Source: Vibrio sp. D404a
Lineage (GTDB): Bacteria; Pseudomonadota; Gammaproteobacteria; Enterobacterales; Vibrionaceae
Length of the DNA stretch: 64,000 bases
Direction of reading: 5' to 3'
Assembly: GCF_030248535.1 (NCBI RefSeq)
Contig: NZ_JAHGAJ010000011.1
Span: 1 to 64,000 of the forward strand
Part shown: positions 18,325 through 26,363 of the stretch, one piece after another
How positions within the stretch are numbered: position 1 is the first letter of the stretch
Layout of the letters: every line of letters begins with the position of its first letter
Program-made: the position numbers and the translations under genes
The notes under the pieces: generated by a model
What the model was told of the DNA's origin: nothing
Database searches by the model: none
Seen by the model: only the letters and a program-made list of their open reading frames with translations

Positions 18325-19389
18325 TTACAGCTCGCCAGTTTGGTTAAACACTTTGAGTTTTTCCGCGAACGGTTCGATATCACCGATGTTTTCACGAATC
18401 CACTCGTCATCAAAGTAAGTGTCTAGGTAACGTTCACCGCTGTCACACAACAGCGTCACGATAGAGCCTTTCTCGCCACGTGCTTTCATCTCGCTTGCCA
18501 GCTGTAATACGCCATACATGTTGGTACCTGTTGAAGCGCCAACTTTACGGCCAAGCAGTTCTGACAACCAGTGCGTTGTCGCAATACTTGCAGCATCTGG
18601 AATGGTGCGCATCTCATCAATCACGCCGGTGATGAAGCTAGGCTCAACGCGAGGGCGACCAATACCTTCAATCTTGCTGCCCTTGTCGCCAGTGAGGTCC
18701 ACATTACCTGTCTTAAAGAAATCATGGAATACCGAGTTCTCTGGGTCGACAACGCACAGCTTAGTTTCATGTTGTTGGTAGCGAATGAAACGACCAATGG
18801 TTGCAGAAGTGCCGCCAGTGCCCGGGCTCATCACGACCCATGCTGGGATAGGGTGATCTTCCATCTGCATCTGGTTGAAAATCGAGTTGGCGATGTTGTT
18901 GTTACCGCGCCAGTCGGTTGCACGCTCTGCATAGGTGAATTGGTCCATGTAGTGACCATTGAGCTCTTCAGCCAGACGACGAGACTCAGCATAAATCTGG
19001 TCAGAACGATCAACTAGGTGAGCTTGGCCGCCGTAGAACTCAATCTGCTCAATCTTTTTCTTGGCTGTGCACTTTGGCATAACCGCAATGAAAGGTAGGC
19101 CAAGCAAACGAGCGAAATATGCCTCTGATACTGCAGTACTACCAGATGACGATTCAATGATTGTGGTCTCTGGACCAACCCAGCCATTACAAATCGCGTA
19201 TAGGAAAAGTGAACGCGCTAAGCGGTGTTTTAGAGAGCCCGTAGGGTGTGTACTTTCATCTTTTAGGTAGATATCGATGCCTTCAACACTCGGCAAATCA
19301 AGTTTGATAAGGTGAGTATCGGCAGAACGTTGAAAGTCTGCTTCGATTTTGCGGATGGCATTGTTGATCCATTTATGGTCAGTACACAT
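18325..19389 (-). CDS. PLP-dependent cysteine-synthase-fold enzyme, likely cysteine desulfhydrase
   Basis: A 354-residue fold-type II PLP enzyme. The cofactor lysine is Lys54 in [20 protein letters not shown] is the substrate loop, and [13 protein letters not shown] is the phosphate loop near 190. It is related to CysK but has a longer C-terminus. It faces an Lrp/AsnC regulator of the DecR type, which in enterobacteria controls cysteine detoxification, so release of sulfide from cysteine is the likely reaction. A cysteine or cystathionine synthase role is not excluded. The gap to the regulator holds a dyad (19459-19516). Confidence 0.82.
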   Translation of the reverse strand: MCTDHKWINNAIRKIEADFQRSADTHLIKLDLPSVEGIDIYLKDESTHPTGSLKHRLARSLFLYAICNGWVGPETTIIESSSGSTAVSEAYFARLLGLPFIAVMPKCTAKKKIEQIEFYGGQAHLVDRSDQIYAESRRLAEELNGHYMDQFTYAERATDWRGNNNIANSIFNQMQMEDHPIPAWVVMSPGTGGTSATIGRFIRYQQHETKLCVVDPENSVFHDFFKTGNVDLTGDKGSKIEGIGRPRVEPSFITGVIDEMRTIPDAASIATTHWLSELLGRKVGASTGTNMYGVLQLASEMKARGEKGSIVTLLCDSGERYLDTYFDDEWIRENIGDIEPFAEKLKVFNQTGEL

Positions 19390-19458
19390 AGGGGTATCTC
19401 CAGAATTTTGACGTTGTTATTTTTATCTTTGCTATGTCACTAAATTAGCGAGATCTGC

Positions 19459-19516
19459 AGAGAAAAACTTTGCTATATTTACTTCATATTGATGACAAAG
19501 TAGAAAAAATTTCTCT
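19459..19516. promoter_or_regulatory. Nested inverted repeat in divergent promoter region
   Basis: AGAGAAA (19459-19465) matches TTTCTCT (19510-19516) and ACTTTG (19467-19472) matches CAAAGT (19496-19501), centred on one AT-rich dyad. It lies between the cysteine enzyme and the Lrp-type regulator, the place expected for the regulator's binding site. No binding data can be read from sequence. Confidence 0.4.
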
Positions 19517-19538
19517 TTTATAGGCTTTTATTGAAAAC

Positions 19539-19994
19539 ATGATCGACGCCACAGACAAAAAGATACTACGTCTACTTCAGCAAGACAGCACACTGTCACT
19601 CAACGATATCGCTGAAGCCGTGAACCTAACCACAACCCCTTGTTGGAAGCGCCTCAAGCGTCTAGAAGAGGAGGGGGTGATAGAAAAACGTGTCGCGCTA
19701 CTCAACCCTGAGAAGCTGGATCTCTCATTTACTGCTTTCGTATTGGTAAAAACCAGTGATCACTCACATGAGTGGTATGGCCGTTTTGTGGGCACTGTTA
19801 CCGAATTCCCAGAGGTGATGGAGTTCTACCGAATGGCAGGTGAATATGATTACATGCTCAAAGTGCAAGTGAAGGACATGAAATGCTTTGATGAGTTTTA
19901 CAAGCGTTTGGTGAACAGTGTTGATGGTATCTCAAACGTGACCTCGACATTTGCGATGGAGCCTTTGAAATACACCACCGCACTGCCGCTATAA
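19539..19994 (+). CDS. Lrp/AsnC-family regulator, DecR-like
   Basis: A 151-residue regulator with an N-terminal HTH (about 1-60, motif [30 protein letters not shown]) and a C-terminal RAM/AsnC ligand domain (about 65-145). The [12 protein letters not shown] segment, with a cysteine in the recognition helix, is typical of DecR (YbaO) and its relatives. It is divergent from the PLP enzyme and probably activates it in response to cysteine, by analogy with DecR. It has a weak ribosome binding site. Confidence 0.87.
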   Translation: MIDATDKKILRLLQQDSTLSLNDIAEAVNLTTTPCWKRLKRLEEEGVIEKRVALLNPEKLDLSFTAFVLVKTSDHSHEWYGRFVGTVTEFPEVMEFYRMAGEYDYMLKVQVKDMKCFDEFYKRLVNSVDGISNVTSTFAMEPLKYTTALPL

Positions 19995-20095
19995 TTAGAG
20001 ATAAACAATTTAAATCATAAATCTAAGATGAATAGCCTGCTGTTTCGAACTCGCAATCGAAGTAGCAGTATAAGAAGTTATAAATAGGGAAGTTT

Positions 20096-20800
20096 ATGCA
20101 AGCAAGAATCGCGATGGCCATTCAACTGTTATTAGCCACGGCCATATTCTATTTGGGGTACAGTATTTTTTCTTTCACTAACAAAGTCGGAGAGGTGGTC
20201 GATACCTACCCGCAAGTGATTGATGATCTGTCTGTTGTGACCAAAGAGCTGCAAGTGGAAGAGTGGCTCGCATTAGCCAAGCATATTGATGAGCTTGCCC
20301 CAGAGGTGCTTGTGACGGTGGAAGCTGTGCGCCAGACCGTTGATGAGGTAAACCAGACTGTCGCCTCGGTTGATGGCAAGATCCCAAGTATCTTATCTGA
20401 AGTGAAAAGTGTCAGAACCGAGACCGTACCGTCGGTATTGAAAGAGATTGAAGTGCTGCGTACCGACGTCATTCCTCCAACACTCACTGAGGTAACCCGC
20501 TACCGTGTCGATGTTGTGCCTCCGGTACTGGCGGAAAGTCAGGCCTATCGTGAGCAGGTGATACCGGTTGTTGTTCAAGAGTCTGAACAGTTACGAGCGG
20601 ATGTACCGGGAATTTTGACTCAAGCGACAGAGCTGGTGGATAAGAGTAAGGTCTTGGCACAAACGGCCACTCAAGGCGCTGTAGAAGGTACTGTGAAAGG
20701 GGTAGTGCTATCACCAATTAATCTTATTCGTGATGCTGGCAACGGAATCAAAGTACGCGTGCAAGGCGAAGAGGTGGAAGTGGTGCCTGTCGAAGAATAA
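20096..20800 (+). CDS. Membrane-anchored protein with 15-residue proline-punctuated repeats
   Basis: A 234-residue protein of unknown function. One N-terminal helix (about 6-27) anchors it, leaving a periplasmic helical domain. From about 97 there are five to six tandem units of 15 residues, each starting with proline (Pro97, 112, 127, 142, 157, 171) and shaped like P-x-hydrophobic-L-x-E-x-x-x-x-R-x-x-V; an earlier related unit begins near Pro69. This gives amphipathic helices separated by kinks, reminiscent of apolipoprotein-like or LEA-like repeats. The C-terminus is glycine- then acid-rich. It is a stand-alone gene ending at a terminator. Confidence 0.8.
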   Translation: MQARIAMAIQLLLATAIFYLGYSIFSFTNKVGEVVDTYPQVIDDLSVVTKELQVEEWLALAKHIDELAPEVLVTVEAVRQTVDEVNQTVASVDGKIPSILSEVKSVRTETVPSVLKEIEVLRTDVIPPTLTEVTRYRVDVVPPVLAESQAYREQVIPVVVQESEQLRADVPGILTQATELVDKSKVLAQTATQGAVEGTVKGVVLSPINLIRDAGNGIKVRVQGEEVEVVPVEE

Positions 20801-20831
20801 GCGCTGTAGGACGAAATGCAGGACATCGATC

Positions 20832-20868
20832 AAAAGGGCTTGAGTGTGACTCAAGCCCTTTATTTTTT
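20832..20868. terminator. Bidirectional terminator between repeat protein and tesB
   Basis: AAAGGGCTTGAGT and ACTCAAGCCCTTT form a perfect 13-base stem with a GTG loop, followed by TATTTTTTAT. It lies between convergent genes. Confidence 0.85.
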
Positions 20869-20901
20869 ATGCTCACGCATTACTAACGAATATGGTTTAG
20901 C

Positions 20902-21762
20902 TTACTTAGTGAAGCGCATGACCCCTTCTTGAACCGCCGTTGCCACCAACTGACCTTGTTGGTTGTAGATCTCACCTCGAACTAAACCGCGCGTGTTGCT
21001 CGCGGTTGGGCTTTCAATCGCGTACAACAGCCACTCATCCATTTTGAATGGGCGGTGGAACCAGATTGAGTGGTCAATCGTGGCGACTTGGAAGTTTGGT
21101 GTCATCAAAGAGACTTCATGCGGATGCAGAGCCGTAACCAAGAAACCCCAATCAGAAGCGTAAGCCAGTAGGTATTGATGAATCAGGTGGTTATCGGGCA
21201 TTTCGCCGTTGGCACGCACCCATAGGTATTGCTTTGGCTCAGTTTTCTTTGGCTTGAGTGGGTTTACCACGGTTACAGGACGCATTTCGATTGGCTTTTC
21301 ACCGCAGAAGGTTTTACGTAGTTTCTCTGGTAAAAATTCCGCGATGTGGCTAGCCAGTTCAGTCTCCGAAGCAAAGTTCTCAGGGCCTGGAATATCTGGC
21401 ATGGTATTTTGGTGCTCAAAGCCGGGTGCATCACCGTGGTAAGAGGCGGTCAGGTAGAAGATTGGTCGACCATTTTGAATCGCTTTAACACGGCGAGTGC
21501 TGAAGCTACGCCCGTCTCTTAGGTTCTCTACATCGTAGATGATCGGCTTTTCTGGATCGCCCGGAAATAGAAAGTAGCTGTGGAACGAGTGAACACTGCG
21601 GTCCTCTTCTACGGTATAGCGCGCAGCAGATAACGCCTGCCCGAGTACTTGTCCGCCATAGACTTGTGGTAAGCCGAGGTTTTCACTTTGTCCTCGAAAT
21701 AGACCCTCTTCCAATTTTTCTAGCTGAAGTAAACTTAGTAGTTCTTTTAATGGTTGACTCAT
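20902..21762 (-). CDS. tesB: Acyl-CoA thioesterase II
   Basis: A 286-residue double-hotdog enzyme that hydrolyses acyl-CoA to fatty acid and CoA. Length and sequence follow E. coli TesB closely ([60 protein letters not shown]). The catalytic aspartate and partners are in the C-terminal hotdog, around [10 protein letters not shown]. The start at 21762 matches the family; the ATG at 21771 is too close to the AAGAGGT site. ybaY and atl follow in the order seen in E. coli. Confidence 0.96.
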   Translation of the reverse strand: MSQPLKELLSLLQLEKLEEGLFRGQSENLGLPQVYGGQVLGQALSAARYTVEEDRSVHSFHSYFLFPGDPEKPIIYDVENLRDGRSFSTRRVKAIQNGRPIFYLTASYHGDAPGFEHQNTMPDIPGPENFASETELASHIAEFLPEKLRKTFCGEKPIEMRPVTVVNPLKPKKTEPKQYLWVRANGEMPDNHLIHQYLLAYASDWGFLVTALHPHEVSLMTPNFQVATIDHSIWFHRPFKMDEWLLYAIESPTASNTRGLVRGEIYNQQGQLVATAVQEGVMRFTK

Positions 21763-21851
21763 TGCCAGCATACCTCTTAATAAAATGAGAGCAGGTTAAA
21801 GGGTTAACCGGGCTGCTCAGTCAAATATCTGTCAATAAATCATAGGGTTTC

Positions 21852-21880
21852 AAGACAGAATATGAAAGCTCTCTTATAAT
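21852..21880 (+). promoter_or_regulatory. Sigma-70 promoter of ybaY
   Basis: AAGACA (21852-21857), a 17-base spacer and a perfect TATAAT (21875-21880) precede the ybaY start by about 50 bases. Confidence 0.55.
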
Positions 21881-21929
21881 TAGCATTCAGTTTTGCTATA
21901 TCCGGCAAACACATTGAGAGAAATATCTT

Positions 21930-22370
21930 ATGAAAAAGGCTTTATTAATCGCAACGTCTTTAATCTCATTTGGCTTCCTAGCTGGCTGCCAAACCACTGA
22001 ACAAAGTGAGGCAGCTCAAGAGGTTGTCGCAGAGAACATGAAAATGGTAACCGGTACGGTAAGTTACCGAGAGCGCATTGCACTTCCTGAAAATGCACTA
22101 GTAACGGTAACACTAGAAGATATCTCACTGGCTGATGCACCTTCAAAGGTATTGGCGACTCAAGAATTCACAACCGATGGCAAGCAGGTCCCATTTGCTT
22201 TTGAACTGAAGTACGACGCTAGCCAGATTAAGGCGAACCATCGCTACAATGTGCGCGCAAGTATCCATGTTGATAGCAAGCTGCGTTTCACAACAGATAC
22301 AATTGCACCTGTGATCACAGATGCAGCTAACACAGAATCACTGGATTTGCGTTTGGTTGGTGTTCGTTAA
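21930..22370 (+). CDS. ybaY: YbaY-family lipoprotein
   Basis: A 146-residue lipoprotein with lipobox LAGC (Cys20) and a YbaY/META-like beta domain (about 38-146; VTGTVSYRERIALPENALVTVTLED, IKANHRYNVRASI). Its function is unknown; family members are envelope lipoproteins found beside tesB in enterobacteria. Here it is divergent from tesB and convergent with atl, as in E. coli. Confidence 0.9.
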   Translation: MKKALLIATSLISFGFLAGCQTTEQSEAAQEVVAENMKMVTGTVSYRERIALPENALVTVTLEDISLADAPSKVLATQEFTTDGKQVPFAFELKYDASQIKANHRYNVRASIHVDSKLRFTTDTIAPVITDAANTESLDLRLVGVR

Positions 22371-22407
22371 TTCATTGTTCTCTAAGAGAACGAGCTGAAT
22401 AAAGAAC

Positions 22408-22436
22408 AATGGCAGCGTTACGGCTGCCATTTGTAT
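22408..22436 (+). terminator. Terminator between ybaY and atl
   Basis: AATGGCAGC and GCTGCCATT flank a six-base loop and are followed by TTGTATTTT. The hairpin overlaps the stop codon of the convergent atl gene. Confidence 0.7.
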
Positions 22437-22720
22437 TTTCTGAGTTTAATTTTACCTGTCTCACTCACCTCAACGCCTTCCTCTTCCAAATGACGCTTTT
22501 GTCGCTCGAAGTCCTCGCCTTTTAACGAAATCTCGCCTTTACTATTAATGACCCTAAACCAAGGGAGCTGACTTCCCTCTGGTAAATTGCCCAAAGCTTT
22601 GCCTACGTGACGCGCATAGCCTGGAAAGCCTGAAAAACGTGCTATGTCTCCATAAGTTGTTACTTTCCCATAGGGAATTTGGTGAATTACAGCAAAGATT
22701 TGGGGTAAAAATTGGTCCAT
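22418..22720 (-). CDS. atl: Alkyltransferase-like DNA repair protein Atl
   Basis: A 100-residue member of the MGMT fold lacking the alkyl-acceptor cysteine. The usual PCHR site reads PWFR (53-56), with Trp54 in place of the cysteine, which defines Atl proteins. The helix-turn-helix and Arg-finger region TTYGDIARFSGFPGYARHVGKALG is intact. Atl binds O6-alkylguanine without repairing it and hands the lesion to nucleotide excision repair. The sequence is close to what I recall of the Vibrio parahaemolyticus Atl that has a solved structure. Confidence 0.95.
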   Translation of the reverse strand: MDQFLPQIFAVIHQIPYGKVTTYGDIARFSGFPGYARHVGKALGNLPEGSQLPWFRVINSKGEISLKGEDFERQKRHLEEEGVEVSETGKIKLRKYKWQP

Positions 22721-22771
22721 ACTAACTATTCCTAGTTCATTAATACCACGGATCGGTAGAAGGAGAGAGCT

Positions 22772-23515
22772 ATGGTATTTTCAACGTTTCAGTTCTTAGT
22801 GACAACCCTATTAGCGGTTGTTTGTGCCCGAGCTATTAGTTTAAGTGACGGCGACATTCCCGTTTTGGCTATGGTTATCCCCGCGCTATGGATTTTGCCG
22901 CAAGGAGGAGTCGCAGGCTTAGCTTTGCTTGCTTCAATGACCGTATACGGCCTAACACTTCCAATGCAGCCTATAACTTTATCAGTCAGTGCGTGGGTGT
23001 TGTTCCCTCTTCTGATGGTTGTTTTCTCACGCCGTAGTAGCTTGTCAGTGCTTGTGGTATCAGGATTAATTGTCACGACTCTGCAAGTCGGCATTATGGT
23101 GACTCAGTCTGCAGGTAAGCTTGACGGTACGCCTTGGGTTACGGTTCTTCAAACCCTATCAATCATAGTCATCTGGTGGGCGGCGAATCACCTCAAACCG
23201 GCTAGTCGACATAGCTGGTGGTCACTGTTTCTGATATTGCCACTCTGGATAGCAGACTTACCTTATGCGGCACTAGTAGCCTTGTGTGTAACGGGCATCA
23301 TGGCGTCAATGGAGGCGATGACTAAGCTCAAAACCTTCCGCTGGAATAAGCTGTTGTGCTGGACACTGCCCACAGCTGGTTTCGCTGCTCTGGTGATTAC
23401 ACCGAGCATTGAGGTACCGAGCCCAGTATTTGTTGTGTGGTTATGCTTGTTAGGCACTGCGTGGATGACGGACTACATTATTCGTACAGAAGATAACGAA
23501 GATATCGATATCTAA
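22772..23515 (+). CDS. Uncharacterised polytopic inner-membrane protein
   Basis: A 247-residue hydrophobic protein with roughly seven to eight predicted membrane helices and a short acidic cytosolic tail (RTEDNEDIDI). I do not recognise a functional family. It starts at an ATG with AGGAGAG upstream and is divergent from atl by 51 bases. The SRP RNA gene lies downstream. Confidence 0.72.
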   Translation: MVFSTFQFLVTTLLAVVCARAISLSDGDIPVLAMVIPALWILPQGGVAGLALLASMTVYGLTLPMQPITLSVSAWVLFPLLMVVFSRRSSLSVLVVSGLIVTTLQVGIMVTQSAGKLDGTPWVTVLQTLSIIVIWWAANHLKPASRHSWWSLFLILPLWIADLPYAALVALCVTGIMASMEAMTKLKTFRWNKLLCWTLPTAGFAALVITPSIEVPSPVFVVWLCLLGTAWMTDYIIRTEDNEDIDI

Positions 23516-23727
23516 GCGTTCATAGCTCCAACGTCAGCATTTGTTTCCTATCTCTCTTTTTCACAGGTAAATGACCAATTTACCTGCGATTTAGTAGTGG
23601 TTTGAGTAAAGGATAAGCACTTAGACCACAATTGTTTAAAAATAGGGTGGAAGGGCTTGCAATGGTTGCGGGGATGCTTAATAATCCAGTCACTCTTTGA
23701 GGCAAGCCTCTTAGAAAACGAATCTAT

Positions 23728-23834
23728 GGGGGCCTGGTCCTCCCGCAACAATAGCTCGTGAACTCGGTCAGGTCCGGAAGGAAGCAGCCGCAGCGAGTGA
23801 CTTGTGTGCCGGGATGTGGCTGGGTTCCCACCCT
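23728..23834 (+). ncRNA. ffs: 4.5S RNA of the signal recognition particle
   Basis: The universal SRP core is exact: GGTCAGGTCCGGAAGGAAGC, followed by AGCC and, later, GTGTGCCGGGATG. The GGAA tetraloop and symmetric internal loop that bind Ffh are present. The 5' GGGGGCCTGG pairs with the 3' GGGTTCCCACCC side. It follows the tesB-ybaY-atl block as in E. coli, and a terminator directly follows. Mature ends are estimated from pairing. Confidence 0.97.
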
Positions 23835-23837
23835 TTA

Positions 23838-23866
23838 AAAAAGCCGCTCTTCATGAGCGGCTTTTT
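23838..23866 (+). terminator. Terminator of ffs
   Basis: AAAAAGCCGCTC, a TTCAT loop, then GAGCGGCTTTTT gives a strong stem with a T run directly after the 4.5S RNA. Confidence 0.9.
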
Positions 23867-24017
23867 GCTTTTCTGGCCCCTTCCAATTCACCCTTCCAAT
23901 TCACCTCTGTTTCTCCTCATCTCTTTGGTTAGAAATTGTTTTCTCTCGCTCTGTAGGCTTGGTATTCCTTGATAGCTTGAGTAATATGAACCGAACCCCC
24001 TTAGTTTTTATGGAATT

Positions 24018-24746
24018 ATGACTGAGTTATTTGAGCAAAAAAATCTGCAGCCGCTGTACATTCAAGTCGCGGGAGAGTTAAAGCGTGAGATTGATAAAGG
24101 CACTTACCCTGCGGGCAGTAAGCTACCTTCTGAAAATCAGCTGGTTGATCTGTTGAAAGTCAGCCGAGTTACGGTGCGTAAAGCGTTGCAGCAGCTCAAT
24201 GATGGCGGTTATATCTTTTCAGAGAAGGGCAAAGGCAGTTTTGTTAAATCCAATAAACTGCGTCATGACTTCTTATCTATGTCTGGTTTGGCGCAAGAGG
24301 CGGCAGGTGCGGGTCTAGAAGCGACCAATATTGTCGATGCCTTTGAGGTGCAACCTGCAGATGAGCTTGTCGCTCAAAAACTCAATATCGCTGTTGGCGA
24401 GCCCGTTAATTTTGCTCGTCGTTTAAGACTGGTTAACGATCAAGTCGTCTCATTTGAAGAGTTCTACATCCCACGAGTACTACTTCCCAACCTAACAAAA
24501 GACGATCTCAAGGGATCAAAGTTCGAATATTTGAGTCGTCACGGTATTGAGATGGTCAAGACGCAACAAAAGTTATTACCGGCGTTGCCTGATGTGACAG
24601 TTCAGCAATTTTTAGATGTTGGAGAGTTTGATCCCATCTTGATAAACCAATCTCAGAACTACTATGAAGAGCAGAAAATATATGAGTACTCAACGGTTTA
24701 CTATAAATCTAGTTTGTATGATTTTGAGATAACCGCACGAGTTTAG
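24018..24746 (+). CDS. GntR-family (HutC/UTRA) regulator of the sugar cluster
   Basis: A 242-residue repressor with an N-terminal winged helix (about 10-75; SKLPSENQLVDLLKVSRVTVRKALQQL) and a C-terminal UTRA ligand domain (about 95-235). It is upstream of and in line with the PTS gene but separated by its own terminator and a 52-base palindrome, which is its likely operator. The half-sites TGTAT/ATACA resemble those of TreR-like members of this family. Sucrose operons are more often controlled by LacI-type ScrR, so this pairing is less usual. The effector may be a phosphosugar. Confidence 0.9.
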   Translation: MTELFEQKNLQPLYIQVAGELKREIDKGTYPAGSKLPSENQLVDLLKVSRVTVRKALQQLNDGGYIFSEKGKGSFVKSNKLRHDFLSMSGLAQEAAGAGLEATNIVDAFEVQPADELVAQKLNIAVGEPVNFARRLRLVNDQVVSFEEFYIPRVLLPNLTKDDLKGSKFEYLSRHGIEMVKTQQKLLPALPDVTVQQFLDVGEFDPILINQSQNYYEEQKIYEYSTVYYKSSLYDFEITARV

Positions 24747-24755
24747 AGAGTGTCG

Positions 24756-24784
24756 AATAGCCCACGTTTGTGGGCTATTTTTTT
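24756..24784 (+). terminator. Terminator of the GntR regulator gene
   Basis: AATAGCCCAC, GTTT loop, GTGGGCTATT and a T run. It separates the regulator from the sugar operon. Confidence 0.88.
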
Positions 24785-24834
24785 ATCTATAGGTTTTTGA
24801 ATGTAAGCAATCTTATGCATTTCAGGTAAACAAC

Positions 24835-24856
24835 AAGTGTGACGAATAACAAAAAA
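24835..24856 (+). promoter_or_regulatory. Possible weak CRP site upstream of the PTS gene
   Basis: TGTGA (24838-24842), six bases, then ACAAA gives one good and one poor CRP half-site. Its centre is about 62 bases before a start that would follow TATAAA at 24896-24901, the spacing of class I CRP promoters. No good -35 box is present, which fits an activator-dependent promoter. This is tentative. Confidence 0.3.
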
Positions 24857-24870
24857 CGACAATGAAAAAT

Positions 24871-24922
24871 ACAACCTGTATCTAACCTGTATTAGTATAA
24901 ATACAAGTTAGATACAGGTTGT
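24871..24922. promoter_or_regulatory. 52-base palindromic operator with four half-sites
   Basis: Two 22-base arms (24871-24892 and 24901-24922) are inverted repeats with one mismatch around an 8-base TAGTATAA centre. Each arm holds two copies of the half-site AACCTGTAT (or its complement, one copy reading ATACAAGTT) 11 bases apart, that is, one helical turn. The centre also carries the probable -10 box, so bound repressor would block the promoter. The GntR regulator next door is the likely ligand. Confidence 0.75.
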
Positions 24923-24953
24923 TATTTCTTTGCACTCTTTGGAGACGAAATTT

Positions 24954-26318
24954 ATGGCGCGAGATGCGAAAGTTGTAGCGAATAGAGTTATGGCCTTGCT
25001 GGGAGGTGAGGGCAATATCGCACAACTGAATCACTGTGCAACACGACTGCGTGTTGTGGCCAAGGAAGATGAAAAAGTCGACGCTGAAGGACTCAGCGCA
25101 ACGGAGGGAGTACATGGATACTTCTTCCAAAATGGTCAGCACCAAGTGATCTTGGGGACGGGTTTTGTGGGTAAGGTTTTTGCCATCATGAAAGGCAATG
25201 ACGCCATTGAAGAAGCCCCACAAACTGAAGAGAACAAAGACAAAGTCAGCACGTTCCAAACCGTAACACGTACTTTCTCTGACATCTTTGTTGCCATCAT
25301 TCCTGCCTTGGTTGCAACCGGCTTACTTATGGGCTTGCGTGGGCTGTTGGTTAACGGCTTCGGTATTGAACTGTCGCCACAGTTAAATACGTTGTCTCAA
25401 GTTTTAACTGACACGGCCTTCATCTTTATTCCAGTGTTGGTGACGTGGTCTGCCATGCGCGTGTTTGGTGGTAACCCAGTGCTCGGTATTGTATTGGGTC
25501 TGATGCTGGTGGCACCGCAGTTGGCGAGCAAATGGGATGTTGCCTTTGGTAACGCAGAAGCGATGATGATTCCATTCATGGGCTTCGAAATTGCGGTAAC
25601 TGGCTTACAAAGCTCGATTCTTCCAGCGGTATTTATGGGTTGGTTTGCTGCCTTAGTTGAGCGCACATCACGCAAACATATCCCTGAAGTGCTGGATTTG
25701 ATTCTGACACCATTTATTACGTTGTTGGTCTCTCTGATTGCAGGCTTGGTGTTCGTTGGTCCAATCCTACTTGGCATTGAAAAACTCATTACCGAAGCCG
25801 TGCTCTATTTCTTACAAATCCCATACGGCATTGGTGGCTTGATTTACGGCGGCGCAATTCAATTCATGGCGGTGACAGGCATGCACCACACCATCGTGCC
25901 TATCACGATTGCAATGGTGACAGACACAGGCTTTGACTATATCAACCCATTGGGTACGGCAGCTATTGCAGGCCAGTTTGGTGCGGCAATGGCGGTTATG
26001 TCGATGCAGACAGACAAAGTGAAGCGTACCGGTATGTTTGGTGCAGCGTTGCCAGCTCTATTCGGCATTACTGAACCAGCCATGTTCGCGATTACCTTAC
26101 CTCGCGTAAAACCTTTCTTGTATGGCTGTATTGGCGGTGCATTAGGTGGCTGTTTGGGCGCGATTGCGGGTATTGGTTCTGCGGGTACGGGCGCAACCAT
26201 GTTACCGGGTGTTCTGCTTTACCTTGGCGGCGGTCTAGGAATGTATGTGCTGGTTATGTTGGTGGGTGCGGCTTCGGCTTTCGCATTAACCAAGCTGCTT
26301 TACAAAGAGCCTAAATAA
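24954..26318 (+). CDS. scrA: PTS sugar transporter EIIBC, sucrose type
   Basis: A 454-residue inner-membrane permease of the glucose-sucrose PTS family that imports and phosphorylates its sugar. The EIIB domain (about 1-85) has the phospho-cysteine Cys28 in LNHCATRLRV. The EIIC domain (about 105-450) has around ten membrane helices with GMHHTIVPI and FGITEPAMFA. There is no EIIA domain, so EIIA-Glc (Crr) from elsewhere must donate phosphate. The start at 24954 has GGAG nine bases upstream. It is followed by a GH32 hydrolase, which points to sucrose. A fructo-oligosaccharide is an alternative. Confidence 0.88.
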   Translation: MARDAKVVANRVMALLGGEGNIAQLNHCATRLRVVAKEDEKVDAEGLSATEGVHGYFFQNGQHQVILGTGFVGKVFAIMKGNDAIEEAPQTEENKDKVSTFQTVTRTFSDIFVAIIPALVATGLLMGLRGLLVNGFGIELSPQLNTLSQVLTDTAFIFIPVLVTWSAMRVFGGNPVLGIVLGLMLVAPQLASKWDVAFGNAEAMMIPFMGFEIAVTGLQSSILPAVFMGWFAALVERTSRKHIPEVLDLILTPFITLLVSLIAGLVFVGPILLGIEKLITEAVLYFLQIPYGIGGLIYGGAIQFMAVTGMHHTIVPITIAMVTDTGFDYINPLGTAAIAGQFGAAMAVMSMQTDKVKRTGMFGAALPALFGITEPAMFAITLPRVKPFLYGCIGGALGGCLGAIAGIGSAGTGATMLPGVLLYLGGGLGMYVLVMLVGAASAFALTKLLYKEPK

Positions 26319-26363
26319 TTTTTCACCACCTATTTGAGTGAATATCTTTTTCTTGGAGTTGTT

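Noticed and set aside
20384..20650. DNA repeat array of the CRISPR or satellite type
   Set aside because: The period is at the protein level; the DNA units are diverged, contiguous and in frame, without spacers.
23548..23751. Minus-strand open frame of 67 codons
   Set aside because: It runs into the 4.5S RNA gene, has no ribosome binding site or family signal, and is best read as chance.
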